Assembly: GCA_028717785.1 (NCBI GenBank)
Contig: JAQUND010000004.1
Span: 35,764-99,763 of the forward strand
Source of the DNA: Candidatus Nanoarchaeia archaeon
GTDB lineage: Archaea; Nanoarchaeota; Nanoarchaeia; SCGC-AAA011-G17; JAFCDX01
Length of the DNA: 64,000 nt
Direction: 5' to 3'
Every line of letters starts with the position of its first letter. Position 1 is the first letter of the stretch. Both the position numbers and the translations under genes were made by a program. Positions 27,201 through 36,106 of this stretch are shown one piece after another. Below the pieces are notes generated by a model. The model saw nothing but the letters and a program-made list of their open reading frames with translations. It was not told where the DNA came from and made no database searches.

Positions 27201-30200
27201 CAGGTAATTATAATATTACTTTAACTGTTTATGAAAAAGATGGAGATTCAAGTTCAATTACTAAAAATATAATTGTTAATGATACTAAACCAGTTGCAAG
27301 TTTTAGTTATTTACCAAATCCAGCTTCTGAATGGGATAATATAACATTTACAAGTACAAGTACTTATATTCATGATCCAATTGTTTCATGGTTATGGAAC
27401 TTTGGAGATTCAAATGCATTAAATGGACAAATAGTAAATCATATTTATAATTCAAATGGAACTTATAATGTTTCTTTAACTGTAACTGATATCGATGGAA
27501 GTGTTTCACAAACTTCACAATTAATTAATATTTTAAATGTTCCAGTTGTAGTTAGTTTAAATGCAAATCCATTAAATGGAAATGAACCATTAAATGTTTC
27601 ATTTACATGTACTGCAACTGGAAATGCACCATTCACATATTCATTTAATTTCTTAACTGGAAGTATTATGACAAATAGTTCAAGCTTTACTGTAAATACA
27701 ATATATAATAATGGAACTTATAATGCAATTTGTAATGTAGTTGATGCTGATGGAGATAATAGTTATACAAATCAAACAATAACAGTAAATGATTTATCAC
27801 CAAGTACAGCATTTTATTTTGTTCCAATAAGTCCAATTGAAAATGAAACTATTAATTTTACAGATAATTCAACTTATGTTGTAGATCCAATTGTTTCTTA
27901 TTTATGGAATTTCGGAGATGGAAATACAAATATTTCAAAAAATCCTAGTCATAATTATTTACAAAATGGAATTTATTTAGTAACTTTAACAACTAAAGAT
28001 TTAGATGGATCAACTAATTCAACTACAAATCAAATTGTTGTTGGTAGTAGTGCTTTAACTGCATCAATAGTTGCTAATAATGTAGAAAAAGAAGGAGTTA
28101 ATGTTCAATTTACAGGATTTGGAACTGGTTATGATCAACCATTAACATATTCATGGAACTTTGGAGATTCTTTAAATGCTACTTTTGGAAATGGACAAAT
28201 TGTAAATCACGTTTATACACAAAACGGAACTTATACTGCAGTATTAACTGTAACTGATGCTGATGGAGATTCTGTAACTGCAACACATAATATTAATATT
28301 ACAGATACAATACCAATAGTAATAGCAACAGCTAATCCTTATTCATCTGTTGTTGAAGGAATTTCAGTACAATTTAATGCAAGCAATTCAAGCGCTTATG
28401 ATTTACCTTTAACATATTCATGGAATTTCGGAGATACTTTTACAAGTATTTTAATAGCTCCAACTCATATTTATACAAAACAAGGAAATTATTTAGTAAC
28501 GTTAACAATAAGAGATAATGATGGAAGTATAAATTCAACTTCATTTAATATGGCTGTAGCAGACGCTGTTCCAGTAGCAGATTTTACATTTAATCCAGTA
28601 AATCCAAATGAAGGAAGTTTAGTTTCATTTAGTGATCTATCAAATCTAGGTTATGATGGACCTTTAACTTATCAATGGAATTTTGGAGATGGATCTGTTA
28701 ATGATACTTCAAAAAATCCAACTCATACTTATGTTGATAATGGTGCTTATACAGTTGTTTTAACAGTAAAAGATTCTGATGGTTCAATTGCAAGTGATAC
28801 AACTCCTATTCAAGTTAATAATGTTAATCCAATTGCAAATGCAAAAGGTCCATATTATTGTGGTTTAGGAAATATTATTTCATTAAATGGAACTGGTTCA
28901 GATGTAGGAAATGATACTTTATCTTTTGCCTGGGATTTAAACAATGATGGAACTTATGAAACTTCTGGACAAAATGTAACTTATAATTGTGCAACTGAAG
29001 GTGTAAATAAAATTGCATTAAAAGTTACAGATGATGATTTAGGTTCTAATGTTAATATAACTAATGTAACTGTTTATAATATTGTGATAAATGAATTTGA
29101 ACAAAATCCAAACCCTGAATGGTTTGAAATTTATAATCCTTCTGCAAATAGTATAGATATTTCTGGATGGAAAATTTATGATATAATTACTTCACCAATT
29201 TTAAGACATACAATTCCAGCAGGAACAATTTTAGCATCAAATACTTATTATACTGTAGATTTATCAGCAAACACTTTAAATAATGATGGTGATGGTTTAA
29301 CACTTCGTGATACTTTTAATAATATAATTGATGAAACTCCTGTTTTAGCAGAAATTACTGCTTCAAATAATTGTTGGGCAAGAGTTCCAAATGGTTTTGA
29401 TACTAATAGTATTTCAGATTGGAAATTCCAATTATGTGCAAAAGGTATAACTAATGATATTCCAGTAAATACAGCACCTACAATAACTTCAATTTCAGTA
29501 ACTCCTAATCCAGTTTCAATAGATGGTTTATTAACATGTAATGTTGCAACAAATGATGTTGATGGAGATACAGTTACATTAAGTTATGTATGGACAACAA
29601 CTGGTGCTTATAGTTTAGTTGCAATTATAAATGATACTCTTAATCTTAATACAATTGTAGGAGAAGCAAATGGGGATGTAATAACCTGTACAGTAACACC
29701 AAATGATGGAACTGTTAATGGTGCTTCAGCTTCAAGTACTTCAATAGTTACAATGATAGTTCCAACAAATAATGCACCTACTTTTACAAATATTGCAAAT
29801 CAAAATGTATTAGTTGGAAATTTATTAACTTATGATATTGATGCTAATGATTTAGATGTAGGAGATATTTTAACCTTTTCAATTACTTCAGGATTACAAG
29901 CAGGTATGAATATAGATTCAAGTACAGGTGTTTTAACTTGGACTCCATCTACTGCAAATACTTATCCAATAACTGTTCAAGTTTGTGATGATCAAGCACA
30001 ACCAAATAGTTGTGTAAATGGTAATTTTAATATTGTTGTTAGTGCAATTCCAGTAAATAATCCACCTACTGTTACAGTTTCTTTATCACCTAAACCAGTT
30101 TTAGTTGATGGATTGTTAACATGTACAGCAATTCCAAATGATGTTGATGGAGATACAGTTACATTAAGTTATGTATGGACAACAACTGGTGCTTACAGTT

Positions 30201-31708
30201 TAGCTGGAATTACAACTAGTACTCTTAATTTAAATTCAATAAGTGAAGTAGTTGGAGATGTAATAACATGTACAGTAACACCAAATGATGGAACTGTTAA
30301 TGGTGCTTCAGCTTCTGATAGTTCAACTGTTGTAATAGCACCACCAACAGGACAAACAATTATTAATTCAAGGATTAATGGAATATTTTATGCATCAGAA
30401 TTTTGGTGGAATGTTCCTGGAATAAGTAATGCAACAATTTACTATACTAATATAACTGGTCCTATAATTAATGTAGCAAATGCTTCAATATACGATTCAA
30501 ATATATTAAATGCAACAGTATATAATTCAACAATACAATTATCAAATATAACAAATTCAAGAATTTTTAATGCTACATTATTAAATAATGTAACTTATCA
30601 AAATGTTTTATTTAAAAATGGTATGGATTCAAATTCTAGATTTATATCTAATACTTCACAAATAACTTTAGATCCTACTTTAGCAAATAATATAGGATCA
30701 GGGATGATATCTATTTATGGTGCAAATACTAATGTAACCAATTCTATATTAACAAATGTAATAATAAATGATTCCAGTATGGATAATGATGGTTTATATA
30801 ATTCAAGTATAACAGGCACAACAGTAAATAATGTTCAATTATATAATGCAACTGTAATAAATGGTAATATAACAAAAGGTGTAATTATAGTAAAAACAAA
30901 TGGTAATTATTATAATGCAAATATAAGAGGTTCTATGAATATTAGTAGAATCATAAATAATATTATGCCTATTGTAAATGCAGGTTCTGATCAAAGTGTT
31001 AATATTAATTCAATTGTATCATTAGGTGGTTCATTAAATGATAATAATGGTGATTCTTTAATATATAATTGGTCACAAATTTCAGGTCCACCAGTTACAT
31101 TAAGTGATAAATTCATTTTGAATCCTACATTTGATGGATTAATAGTTGGAAATTACGTATTTCAATTAATGGCAGATGATGGAATAATAAATAATTCAGA
31201 TTTAGTTACAATTTCAGTTTCAATACCAGGTTCAGTTTCATCTGGTGGTGGTTCCAGTGGTGGCGGTAGTTCTCCTGGTGAATTAGAATGTACAGAAAAA
31301 TTAATTAATTATAGTCAATGGGCTGATTGTAGTAAAGATGGAACAACTACGAGAACATATACTAAAATTAAAAAATGTACTTTAAGTAAATATATTCCAA
31401 TAACAAATAAAACCTGTACTTATTACGCTCCTGTAATTAAAGAAGAAAAACCAGTAATTATTAATACAACAAAACCAGTAGTAAAAGCAACTGGATTTAG
31501 TATATTTGGTTTAAATCCATTAAAATTAACTAAACAACAATTAATGTATGGTGGAATTGGATTATTAGTATTAATTTTAATTATATTAGGAATTTACAAA
31601 TTAACAAGACCAAAAATAGCTGAATATAATCCTGCTCCAGCACCAATATTTGAAATAAAAGATAATAAAATTGCTGAAGAATTTGTTAAAGGCAAGAAAA
31701 AGAAATAA
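24269..31708 (+). CDS. 2479-residue PKD-repeat surface protein
   Basis: A signal peptide (about 1-26), then an Ig/cadherin-like N-terminal part and about a dozen PKD domains recognisable by WNFGDG or WDFNND cores. A lamin-tail domain follows near 1604-1725 (INEFEQNPNPEWFEIYNPS...ISGWKI), then Ig domains near 1750 and 1945 that are almost identical, a He_PIG-like domain between them, a repetitive Asn/Thr/Ile stretch resembling a beta-solenoid (about 2028-2231), a last PKD/REJ-like domain, a Gly/Ser linker, a Cys-containing knob (C-x-W-x-x-C) and a transmembrane helix near 2427-2446. It has very many N-x-S/T sequons. Starts 23 bases after the previous gene with GAAAGGT as SD. Probable adhesin. 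Confidence 0.8.
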   Translation: MKFSWGLVGVIVFAFLIVLAPVFSAASVTINPANPTDNDALTCLINNNTKNFNAHWKGSGVTKQNIIANPLPASKTKIGKVTCEAYVPNPITKVPVLVGSASVNILNGPSCTNNTNPVFNLTNYNINQNTREMVNLQNYLFDLENNNVSLSVVNDTNVDCSISNNILTIQSNNYYGNASCTIRAADSCNYTDYVLNVNVNFVDTTAPIVSLIDHVIFDEDTNATLDLNNYVNDVDNNKSELTWNYTNNHNIQINIINNVVTFTAAANWSGQEDITFTAYDPAGNYGQDNVRVIVNPVNDMPWINPVIPDQTATEDGAQWTLDLKNYQHDVEVGPLTWLVSNVDNSLLNIIIDSNNIAVFNLVPNKHGNNTITFTLRDAYGANVSQNVLVTVDHLNHVPVINTFSPILNYSLNEGSSQLFTITASDIDSDNLTYSWLLDGVEVSTLNNYTFNALNGPETHSLIANVSDGILSANIKWTINVLNVVPVINASANIVNESQATIVTATATDAGLNDTIRYSFDFNNDGSYEVLNSLNNIANYTWNDNGNYQVKVVADDQDGGVASIIINVQVLDLKPTAVITADPLVQNEGSSLTFYGNNSYSFPDTISTYEWDWNYNGINFVAQDTGISSSHIWMDNGIYNVGLRVIDEDGSTNISNITVTINDLTPSVNFKFSSNNSFIEPSTVSFIDNSTSFPDTIVSWSWDFNNDLVEDSNIQYPTHDFIQNGIYPVTLTVTDEDGSNNSTTMNVVINDTHPLITSLSGNLNILEGTEATFNSLIKSYDGIVNYEWNFNDGNVTNTNLGNINHLFVQNGTYNVVLTVYETDGDYNTSTWNITVQDTLPQVFINSNGTFVDEGQPLQFYGNNSNAYDGIQSYLWNFSDGSTSNLVNPVHVFVNDGVYDVYLTITDNDNSINVTRLSIAVMDVNPLANFTFNPVNPIETDLVSFSDLSYTYDNITNYSWNFGDGNTTYSVQNPSHNYESGNYNITLTVYEKDGDSSSITKNIIVNDTKPVASFSYLPNPASEWDNITFTSTSTYIHDPIVSWLWNFGDSNALNGQIVNHIYNSNGTYNVSLTVTDIDGSVSQTSQLINILNVPVVVSLNANPLNGNEPLNVSFTCTATGNAPFTYSFNFLTGSIMTNSSSFTVNTIYNNGTYNAICNVVDADGDNSYTNQTITVNDLSPSTAFYFVPISPIENETINFTDNSTYVVDPIVSYLWNFGDGNTNISKNPSHNYLQNGIYLVTLTTKDLDGSTNSTTNQIVVGSSALTASIVANNVEKEGVNVQFTGFGTGYDQPLTYSWNFGDSLNATFGNGQIVNHVYTQNGTYTAVLTVTDADGDSVTATHNINITDTIPIVIATANPYSSVVEGISVQFNASNSSAYDLPLTYSWNFGDTFTSILIAPTHIYTKQGNYLVTLTIRDNDGSINSTSFNMAVADAVPVADFTFNPVNPNEGSLVSFSDLSNLGYDGPLTYQWNFGDGSVNDTSKNPTHTYVDNGAYTVVLTVKDSDGSIASDTTPIQVNNVNPIANAKGPYYCGLGNIISLNGTGSDVGNDTLSFAWDLNNDGTYETSGQNVTYNCATEGVNKIALKVTDDDLGSNVNITNVTVYNIVINEFEQNPNPEWFEIYNPSANSIDISGWKIYDIITSPILRHTIPAGTILASNTYYTVDLSANTLNNDGDGLTLRDTFNNIIDETPVLAEITASNNCWARVPNGFDTNSISDWKFQLCAKGITNDIPVNTAPTITSISVTPNPVSIDGLLTCNVATNDVDGDTVTLSYVWTTTGAYSLVAIINDTLNLNTIVGEANGDVITCTVTPNDGTVNGASASSTSIVTMIVPTNNAPTFTNIANQNVLVGNLLTYDIDANDLDVGDILTFSITSGLQAGMNIDSSTGVLTWTPSTANTYPITVQVCDDQAQPNSCVNGNFNIVVSAIPVNNPPTVTVSLSPKPVLVDGLLTCTAIPNDVDGDTVTLSYVWTTTGAYSLAGITTSTLNLNSISEVVGDVITCTVTPNDGTVNGASASDSSTVVIAPPTGQTIINSRINGIFYASEFWWNVPGISNATIYYTNITGPIINVANASIYDSNILNATVYNSTIQLSNITNSRIFNATLLNNVTYQNVLFKNGMDSNSRFISNTSQITLDPTLANNIGSGMISIYGANTNVTNSILTNVIINDSSMDNDGLYNSSITGTTVNNVQLYNATVINGNITKGVIIVKTNGNYYNANIRGSMNISRIINNIMPIVNAGSDQSVNINSIVSLGGSLNDNNGDSLIYNWSQISGPPVTLSDKFILNPTFDGLIVGNYVFQLMADDGIINNSDLVTISVSIPGSVSSGGGSSGGGSSPGELECTEKLINYSQWADCSKDGTTTRTYTKIKKCTLSKYIPITNKTCTYYAPVIKEEKPVIINTTKPVVKATGFSIFGLNPLKLTKQQLMYGGIGLLVLILIILGIYKLTRPKIAEYNPAPAPIFEIKDNKIAEEFVKGKKKK
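29522..29733 (+). repeat. Internal duplication, copy 1
   Basis: Encodes an Ig-like segment containing NDVDGDTVTLSYVW; long stretches are identical at DNA level to 30107-30315, indicating recent duplication or gene conversion inside the PKD giant. Confidence 0.8.
30107..30315 (+). repeat. Internal duplication, copy 2
   Basis: Second copy of the segment at 29522-29733, with a different 5' flank and a few substitutions. Confidence 0.8.
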
Positions 31709-31860
31709 TTCTATAATTCAAAACAAGATCTTAAACTTTCATATTTTATTGTAAATATTAGTAGTTTAATATTGTTACTATTATTAAGTAATACTATACC
31801 GAAAGGTTTAAATATAAGTAAATATATAGTAATATATCATTTTTCGGAGGAAAAATACAA

Positions 31861-33045
31861 ATGAAAATAATTAAAATTTTAACAGTATTTGTAATATTCG
31901 CTTTTTTTAGTTTATTTGTTAATGCAGTGGCTGTACCAACAGTACAAGAATTATGTGATTCTACAAAAGGAACATATTCTTTTGAGACTTATATAAGAGG
32001 AGATTGTAATGGTGACGGATTTATTGGTACACCCGATAATGTTATAGTAAATTTAGTAAAATCCAAATCAATTCGTTGTACTTATTCAAATGGAACAGAA
32101 AGATTTGATTACGTAAATGTATTTGATTTTAATGGTGACGGATTTATTGGTTTACCTGATATTAATGAGTTTGAAAAATTATATGATGGAGAAATACCAC
32201 AAAAAACTTACATAATGGATAATTGTGTATGTGACTATGGAAATTGGGATGCTATCAATGGTTGTCTTTTAGATAGTGATGCAGATGGATTTTATACTGA
32301 TTTAGATTGTAATGATAATGATGCAACTATTTATCCAGGTGCAACTGAAATTTGTGATAATAAAGCAAATGATTGTAATGATTTAACTAAAATAGATGGA
32401 TCAGAAGAAATAGCTTCAGATAATACCAATCAATTAGGTGTTTGTTTAGGTTCAAAAAAAATATGTTCACTTGGTGCATGGACAGATTCATATGTAAGTA
32501 TAATAGGATATGAAGCTGTTGAAGTAACTTGTGATACTAAAGATAATGATTGTGATGGTTTAACTGATGAAAATCTTTTAACTATATTTTATGAAGATTT
32601 AGATTTAGATGGTGATGGTAATGCTTTAGTTAATGTAACTAGTTGTGCAATTCCATTAGCATATGTTTTAACAGGAACAGATTGTAATGATACTGATGTT
32701 TTAATTAATAAAGCAGCAGCAGAAATTATTGATAACGATATCGATGAAAACTGTGATGGAATTAAAGCATATTCTGCTCCAGGAACAGGTGGTTCTAATG
32801 GTGGCGGAGGAGGCGGTGGTGGATCAAGTTCACATAGACGTCCAGCTGTTGTTGTAGCAAATCCTCAACCAGTTAATGAACCAATAGTACAAGAAAACCA
32901 AAATAATCCAGTTGAAAATACACAAGATAATCAAGTTACAGGTGCAGTTACTGCTGAAACTGGTAACGGTAATTTATATGTAATTTTAGGAATAATTGGT
33001 GTTCTTGGAATACTTGGATTATTCATCTGGAAGAAATATTATTAA
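31861..33045 (+). CDS. Dockerin- and MopE-motif surface protein with C-terminal membrane anchor
   Basis: 394 residues. A signal peptide (1-22), then two calcium-loop repeats of dockerin type (DCNGDGFIGTPDN near 48-60 and DFNGDGFIGLPD near 89-100). Two MopE-type metal-binding repeats follow (DSDADGFYTDLDCNDND...ATEICD, and a later one ending DENCDG). A long Gly tract, SSSHRRPAVV, an NQVTGAV motif, a transmembrane helix (about 371-390) and KKYY close it. The C-terminal module is shared almost base for base with the gene at 38701. A strong CGGAGG ribosome binding site and BRE/TATA (CCGAAAGGTTTAAATATA) precede it. Confidence 0.8.
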   Translation: MKIIKILTVFVIFAFFSLFVNAVAVPTVQELCDSTKGTYSFETYIRGDCNGDGFIGTPDNVIVNLVKSKSIRCTYSNGTERFDYVNVFDFNGDGFIGLPDINEFEKLYDGEIPQKTYIMDNCVCDYGNWDAINGCLLDSDADGFYTDLDCNDNDATIYPGATEICDNKANDCNDLTKIDGSEEIASDNTNQLGVCLGSKKICSLGAWTDSYVSIIGYEAVEVTCDTKDNDCDGLTDENLLTIFYEDLDLDGDGNALVNVTSCAIPLAYVLTGTDCNDTDVLINKAAAEIIDNDIDENCDGIKAYSAPGTGGSNGGGGGGGGSSSHRRPAVVVANPQPVNEPIVQENQNNPVENTQDNQVTGAVTAETGNGNLYVILGIIGVLGILGLFIWKKYY

Positions 33046-33072
33046 TTTCTTCTTTTATTTTTCTTTTTTATT
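32779..33072 (+). repeat. Duplicated C-terminal anchor module, copy 1
   Basis: Covers the Gly-rich linker, TGAV motif, transmembrane helix, stop codon and T-rich terminator of the dockerin/MopE gene. It is nearly identical at DNA level to 39694-39992, including beyond the stop codon. Confidence 0.85.
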
Positions 33073-33112
33073 ATTAAGAAATCTTTTTAAATAATCTTTA
33101 CTTTTTATTTAT

Positions 33113-33559
33113 ATGTTTTTATTACTAAGTTTTATTGGTATACTAATAGGTATTCTAATAAGTAAATATACAAAAGAGGAATTAATTCCAGGAAAGAAAT
33201 ACTTTTTAATAATAGAACGTATTTGTTTACTATTAATAGCAGTAATTTTAGTATATAATTATAAACTATCATATACAATAATAATAGGTTTAATTCTAGG
33301 TTATTTCTTAAGTATAGAATATTTTTTCTTCAGTTTAGTAATAATAGCAACGAATAATTTACTAATTTCTTTAATAGTATTTATTTATGGTTTACCTTAT
33401 GGTTCTTTAATAAAAACCAAAAAGGTTTTAAAGGAATTTATACTATTCATAATACCAATAACATTATTGTTAACTAATTTAAATTTAACAAATGAAATAG
33501 TTTCATTAAGTGTTGGTTATTTATTCATGAGAGGTGTAAATTGGAAGTTCAAGACGTAA
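33113..33559 (+). CDS. Hypothetical small integral membrane protein
   Basis: 148 residues with four or five predicted transmembrane helices and a few conserved-looking charged residues between them (KYTKEELIPGKKYF). No family recognised. The last codons overlap the TTG start and contain the ribosome binding site of the methyltransferase gene that follows, so the two are cotranscribed. Confidence 0.6.
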   Translation: MFLLLSFIGILIGILISKYTKEELIPGKKYFLIIERICLLLIAVILVYNYKLSYTIIIGLILGYFLSIEYFFFSLVIIATNNLLISLIVFIYGLPYGSLIKTKKVLKEFILFIIPITLLLTNLNLTNEIVSLSVGYLFMRGVNWKFKT

Positions 33560-34290
33560 TAGATGATTTAAAAAAGAAAAGAGAACTTTCTGATTTAGAT
33601 AATAATTTCATAAAATATAGAATTCTTAATTATTTAAAAAAGAATGAATTAGAAGAGAAATTTAAAGAAAAAGGATTTTCAAGAACTAGTATTTATAATA
33701 AATTATTCAAAGAAATAAGAAAGCAATTACATGAAATTTATGGGGTTTTTAGAGCAGATAAATTTAAAGAACATCCATCAATTAAAGAACGTTTAGTATA
33801 CTATAAGGAAATTTATTACAAAATATTTTCAATAACTGGAAAACCAAAGAGAATATTAGACTTAGGTTGTGGATTAAATCCAATGTCTTATGAATATCTT
33901 GGTTGTAAGCCTTATTATTATGCTTCAGATGTTAGTCATTATGATTTAAAGCAAGTTAATCAATTCTTTAAATTAAATAAAATTAAAGGAAAAACTTTTA
34001 GTTTTAATATGATTGATGAATCTTATAAAAGTTTACCAACGGTAAATGTTTGTTTTTTATTTAAAGTACTAGAATCTTTAGAATATATTGAAAAAAATAT
34101 TTCTGAAAGAATTATGAAAGATATTAAGGCAGATTGGATTGTTGTTTCTTTTGCTAAAAAGCAAATAGGTGGAGCAAAGATAAGAAAAGCTGGTCGTTCT
34201 TGGTTTAGAAAGATTTTAGCTAAATTAAAGTTATATTATGTTGTTCAAGATATTGGTGATGAAATCTTCTTTATTATAAGAAAAAAGTAA
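33541..34290 (+). CDS. SAM-dependent methyltransferase of the FmrO/ArmA/RmtB (16S rRNA m7G1405-like) type
   Basis: 249 residues. An N-terminal helical domain contains HPSIKERLVYYKEIY, then the SAM-binding motif RILDLGCGLNPMSYEYLG, and later VVSFAKKQIGGAKIRK. This order (H-x-S-x-x-E-R, DxGCGxNP, a SF...x-GG segment) is that of the aminoglycoside-resistance methyltransferases acting on G1405 of 16S rRNA. A ribosomal RNA target is likely; the exact base is not known from sequence. It starts at TTG with GAGGTG seven bases upstream; no better start is available. Confidence 0.75.
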   Translation: MEVQDVIDDLKKKRELSDLDNNFIKYRILNYLKKNELEEKFKEKGFSRTSIYNKLFKEIRKQLHEIYGVFRADKFKEHPSIKERLVYYKEIYYKIFSITGKPKRILDLGCGLNPMSYEYLGCKPYYYASDVSHYDLKQVNQFFKLNKIKGKTFSFNMIDESYKSLPTVNVCFLFKVLESLEYIEKNISERIMKDIKADWIVVSFAKKQIGGAKIRKAGRSWFRKILAKLKLYYVVQDIGDEIFFIIRKK

Positions 34291-34302
34291 ACATTTAAAT
34301 AT

Positions 34303-34322
34303 TAGTATGATTAATCATACTA
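34303..34322 (+). promoter_or_regulatory. 20-bp perfect palindrome at the MNT-HEPN promoter
   Basis: TAGTATGATTAATCATACTA lies immediately after the TATA box ACATTTAAATATT (34290-34302) and three bases before the ATG at 34325. It is the expected operator of the winged-helix nucleotidyltransferase gene it precedes. Confidence 0.7.
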
Positions 34323-34324
34323 TT

Positions 34325-34858
34325 ATGGAAAAGATAAAATATCTATTTTTTGAAGATACCCTTAAAAGATGGCATTTTGAAGAAATTTTAAAAGCAAGTC
34401 AAATGAGTCGAGAAAGAGTTAATTATTATTTGAAAGAATTATTAAAAGAGAAATTTATTATATATATTAAAGAAAAAGGAAAAATGCCTTATTATATTGC
34501 AAATAGAGAATTAGAGAAGTTTCGTATGGAAAAGAAGCTTTATGGATTGAATTTACTTAAAGAAATGTTTGAAAGTTTAAATTCTTTAAATGAGATAAAA
34601 ACAGCTATTCTTTTTGGAAGTTTTAGTAGAGGAGATTTTAGTAAATCAAGTGATGTAGATTTATTTATTTATGGTAATGATGAACAATTTGATAAAGCCA
34701 AATTTGAATTAAAAATAAAAAGAGAGATTCAAATTTTTAATTATAATAATGTAAATAAAATGAAGAAAGAATTAGATCCAAAATTAATACCAAATATATT
34801 TAAAGGATTTAATATTAAAGAGAGTATAGAACCTTTTAGAGTTGATTTTAATGGCTAA
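34325..34858 (+). CDS. Winged-helix plus minimal nucleotidyltransferase (MNT) protein, probable antitoxin
   Basis: 177 residues. An N-terminal winged helix (about 1-60) is followed by a nucleotidyltransferase domain with GSFSRGDFSKSSDVDLF (Gly-Ser at about 98-99, catalytic Asp110 and Asp112). In MNT-HEPN modules this type of protein adenylylates and neutralises the HEPN ribonuclease. The ATG at 34325 is preferred to 34307 because 34307 lies only a few bases from the TATA box and inside the palindrome. Overlaps the HEPN gene by eight bases. Confidence 0.75.
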   Translation: MEKIKYLFFEDTLKRWHFEEILKASQMSRERVNYYLKELLKEKFIIYIKEKGKMPYYIANRELEKFRMEKKLYGLNLLKEMFESLNSLNEIKTAILFGSFSRGDFSKSSDVDLFIYGNDEQFDKAKFELKIKREIQIFNYNNVNKMKKELDPKLIPNIFKGFNIKESIEPFRVDFNG

Positions 34859-35306
34859 AGAAAAAACATCAAAAGAAGTTTATGATGAACTTATGAATAA
34901 AGGAGCTTATGAAGAAGCAAATTTTGATAAGGATGAAATTAAAAAAATTATAAAATTAGCTATAGAAGATTATAATTTTGGAAAAAATTTAAGAAAAATC
35001 AGTGATGCAAATTGGAGAGTAATCTTTAATATAAATTACGATGTGTTAAGAGAACTTTGTGATCAGTTAATGAGATTTAAAAAACAAAAGATAAGTAACC
35101 ATCAAGGGTTATTTGCTTTTATAATTATTAATTTTCCAGAATTAGAATTGGATTGGACATTTTTTGAAGCTATAAGAATTATGAGAAATAAGAATAAATA
35201 TCTTGGTGCAGATATAACTAAAGAAATGTGGAAAAAGATTGAAATGCAGACAGATCTTTATATTTCAACACTAAATAAAGAAATTGAAAAAAGAATGAAT
35301 AATTAA
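34851..35306 (+). CDS. HEPN-domain-like protein, probable toxin partner of the MNT gene
   Basis: 151 residues, all-helical. It contains RIMRNKNKYLG near the C-terminal third, resembling the HEPN signature R-x4-6-H but with Tyr where His would be, so catalysis is uncertain. Linked in one operon with the MNT gene, eight bases overlapping. ATG at 34851 is chosen over a TTG at 34842. HEPN proteins of such pairs are RNases; here that is inference from partner and fold. Confidence 0.6.
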   Translation: MAKEKTSKEVYDELMNKGAYEEANFDKDEIKKIIKLAIEDYNFGKNLRKISDANWRVIFNINYDVLRELCDQLMRFKKQKISNHQGLFAFIIINFPELELDWTFFEAIRIMRNKNKYLGADITKEMWKKIEMQTDLYISTLNKEIEKRMNN

Positions 35307-35346
35307 TTTACCAAAACCATTAAAAATAACTATTTCTTAATATAAT

Positions 35347-36072
35347 ATGCTAAATATAATAGGAATTGGACTTTCATATAAGAATTTAACAGAAGAAATT
35401 AAAGATTTAATTAAAAAATCTGATTTTGTTTATTTAGAAAATTACACATCAAAATATGATATTTCTAGTAAAGAATTAGAAGAATTACTAAAAAAGAAGA
35501 TTATTTTAGCTAACAGAAATTTAGTAGAAAATTCTAATGAAATAATAGAAAATGCAAAAACAAAAAATGTTTCTTTTTTAATTATTGGGGATATATTTAT
35601 GGCTACAACCCATATTGCTATATATTTAGAAGCTAAAAAATTAAAAATTAAAACTAATTTAATTCATAATGTTTCTATTTTAAATGCAATCTCCGATGCT
35701 GGTTTATCATTATATAATTTTGGTAAAATTACAAGCATCCCTTTTAATAATAAGGATATAGAAGAACCATTTAAAGTACTTGAAATGAATAAAAAAATGA
35801 ACCTACATACTTTGTTTTTATTAGATTTAGATCCTGAAAATAATAAATATATGACTGTAAATCAAGCATTAGAATACCTATCAAAAAGAATAAAAAATGA
35901 AAATATTGTTGCTTGTTCTGCTTTAGGTACAGAAGATCAAGAAATTAAATATGGGAAATTACAAGACTTAATAAAATTAAAATTTAACAAATTTCCCCAA
36001 TGTTTAATTATACCTGGAAAGATGCATTTTATGGAAACAGAGTTCTTAGAAACCCTTAAAATTTCAAAATAA
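35347..36072 (+). CDS. dphB: Diphthine synthase
   Basis: SAM-dependent methyltransferase for diphthamide, the modified His of elongation factor 2. 241 residues, family length. It begins MLNIIGIGL and has the DphB landmarks SDFVYLENYTS, LIIGDIFMATTHI, HNVSILNAISDAGLSLYNFG and TLFLLDLDPE. Archaea and eukaryotes only, supporting the archaeal call. Confidence 0.93.
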   Translation: MLNIIGIGLSYKNLTEEIKDLIKKSDFVYLENYTSKYDISSKELEELLKKKIILANRNLVENSNEIIENAKTKNVSFLIIGDIFMATTHIAIYLEAKKLKIKTNLIHNVSILNAISDAGLSLYNFGKITSIPFNNKDIEEPFKVLEMNKKMNLHTLFLLDLDPENNKYMTVNQALEYLSKRIKNENIVACSALGTEDQEIKYGKLQDLIKLKFNKFPQCLIIPGKMHFMETEFLETLKISK

Positions 36073-36106
36073 TTACATTTAAAAACCCTGACTTATTCAA
36101 ATATAT

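Noticed and set aside
32797..32830. Gly-rich tract as a frameshift or sequencing artefact
   Set aside because: The frame stays open into a conserved anchor and the tract recurs in frame at about 39710-39745.
34307..34324. Earlier ATG of the MNT gene
   Set aside because: It lies inside the palindrome and just after the TATA box, before the expected transcript start.
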